DNA of 31,011 bases from Ruminococcus sp. UBA4275. GTDB taxonomy: Bacteria; Bacillota; Clostridia; Oscillospirales; Ruminococcaceae. Numbering within the stretch: position 1 is the stretch's first letter; each line of letters begins with the position of its first letter. The stretch is from contig DGVV01000075.1 in the NCBI GenBank assembly GCA_002395085.1, positions 1 to 31,011 of the forward strand, read 5' to 3'. Of the stretch, positions 30,964 through 31,011 are shown one piece after another. The notes beneath the pieces were generated by a model, which was given only the letters and a program-made list of their open reading frames with translations, was not told the DNA's origin and made no database searches. The translations under genes were made by a program, and so were the position numbers.

Positions 30964-31011
30964 ATGAAAAAGAATGATATTATTAAGACCGCTGACGCTG
31001 TGACCGCTGAC
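30964..31011 (+). CDS. Start of an unknown gene, cut by window end
   Basis: Only 16 codons are visible, reading MKKNDIIKTADAVTAD. An ideal ribosome site (CGGAGGT) lies eight bases before the ATG and a promoter with a long leader precedes it, so it is very likely a true start. The visible part does not show a domain. It could belong to the host or to the phage. Confidence 0.65.
   Translation, partial: MKKNDIIKTADAVTAD

Overview
The window looks like the chromosome of a Gram-positive, moderately GC-rich Ruminococcus-type (Oscillospiraceae) gut bacterium. This rests on a dockerin-bearing secreted esterase, a class B sortase, Firmicute-type promoters (TTGACA-17-TATAAT) and strong AGGAGG-like ribosome sites. 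A site matching the Bacillus parS consensus suggests the region may lie in the origin-proximal part of the chromosome. The assignment is inference; no rRNA or marker gene is present.

Host part, 1-19210. Left to right: a Mg2+ transporter gene mgtE with a promoter, a leader and an attenuator-like terminator; a CDF metal exporter followed by an MBOAT acyltransferase and its SGNH partner (a two-gene envelope O-acylation cassette); a minus-strand operon pheB-hom-small membrane protein; mntP divergent from a PLP aminotransferase; a secreted dockerin/SGNH esterase; a surface-biology pair (class B sortase with a roughly 440-nt leader, then a SpoIID-like protein whose motifs are in circularly permuted order, with a folded RNA between them); the parS site; an operon iscS/nifS-type desulfurase - unknown - GNAT - thiI (sulfur supply for tRNA 4-thiouridine); and two tRNA genes, Leu(CAG) and Gly(CCC).

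Phage part, about 19211-30540. All genes are on the minus strand and the DNA is lower in GC. Transcription runs from a 1.4-kb AT-rich gene-free region packed with dyads and phased repeats, through a helicase fragment, an RNA-polymerase-like (DFDGD) gene split by a group I intron carrying an HNH/AP2 endonuclease, then directly in frame into the C-terminal half of a tail protein, then baseplate/fibre proteins, two small membrane or holin-like proteins and a two-domain endolysin next to the tRNAs. No integrase, terminase, portal or capsid gene is visible. I read it as a prophage compressed by internal deletions, with early and late modules joined inside single reading frames, although a natural fusion protein cannot be excluded.

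Right edge, 30540-31011. A promoter almost identical over 35 bases to the tRNA-Leu promoter drives a roughly 360-nt structured leader with a potentially sequestered ribosome site, ahead of a gene cut by the window end.

Most notable: the intron whose removal restores a polymerase motif, the polymerase-tail chimera, the permuted SpoIID protein, two unidentified structured leader RNAs, parS, and the repeat-dense phage control region.
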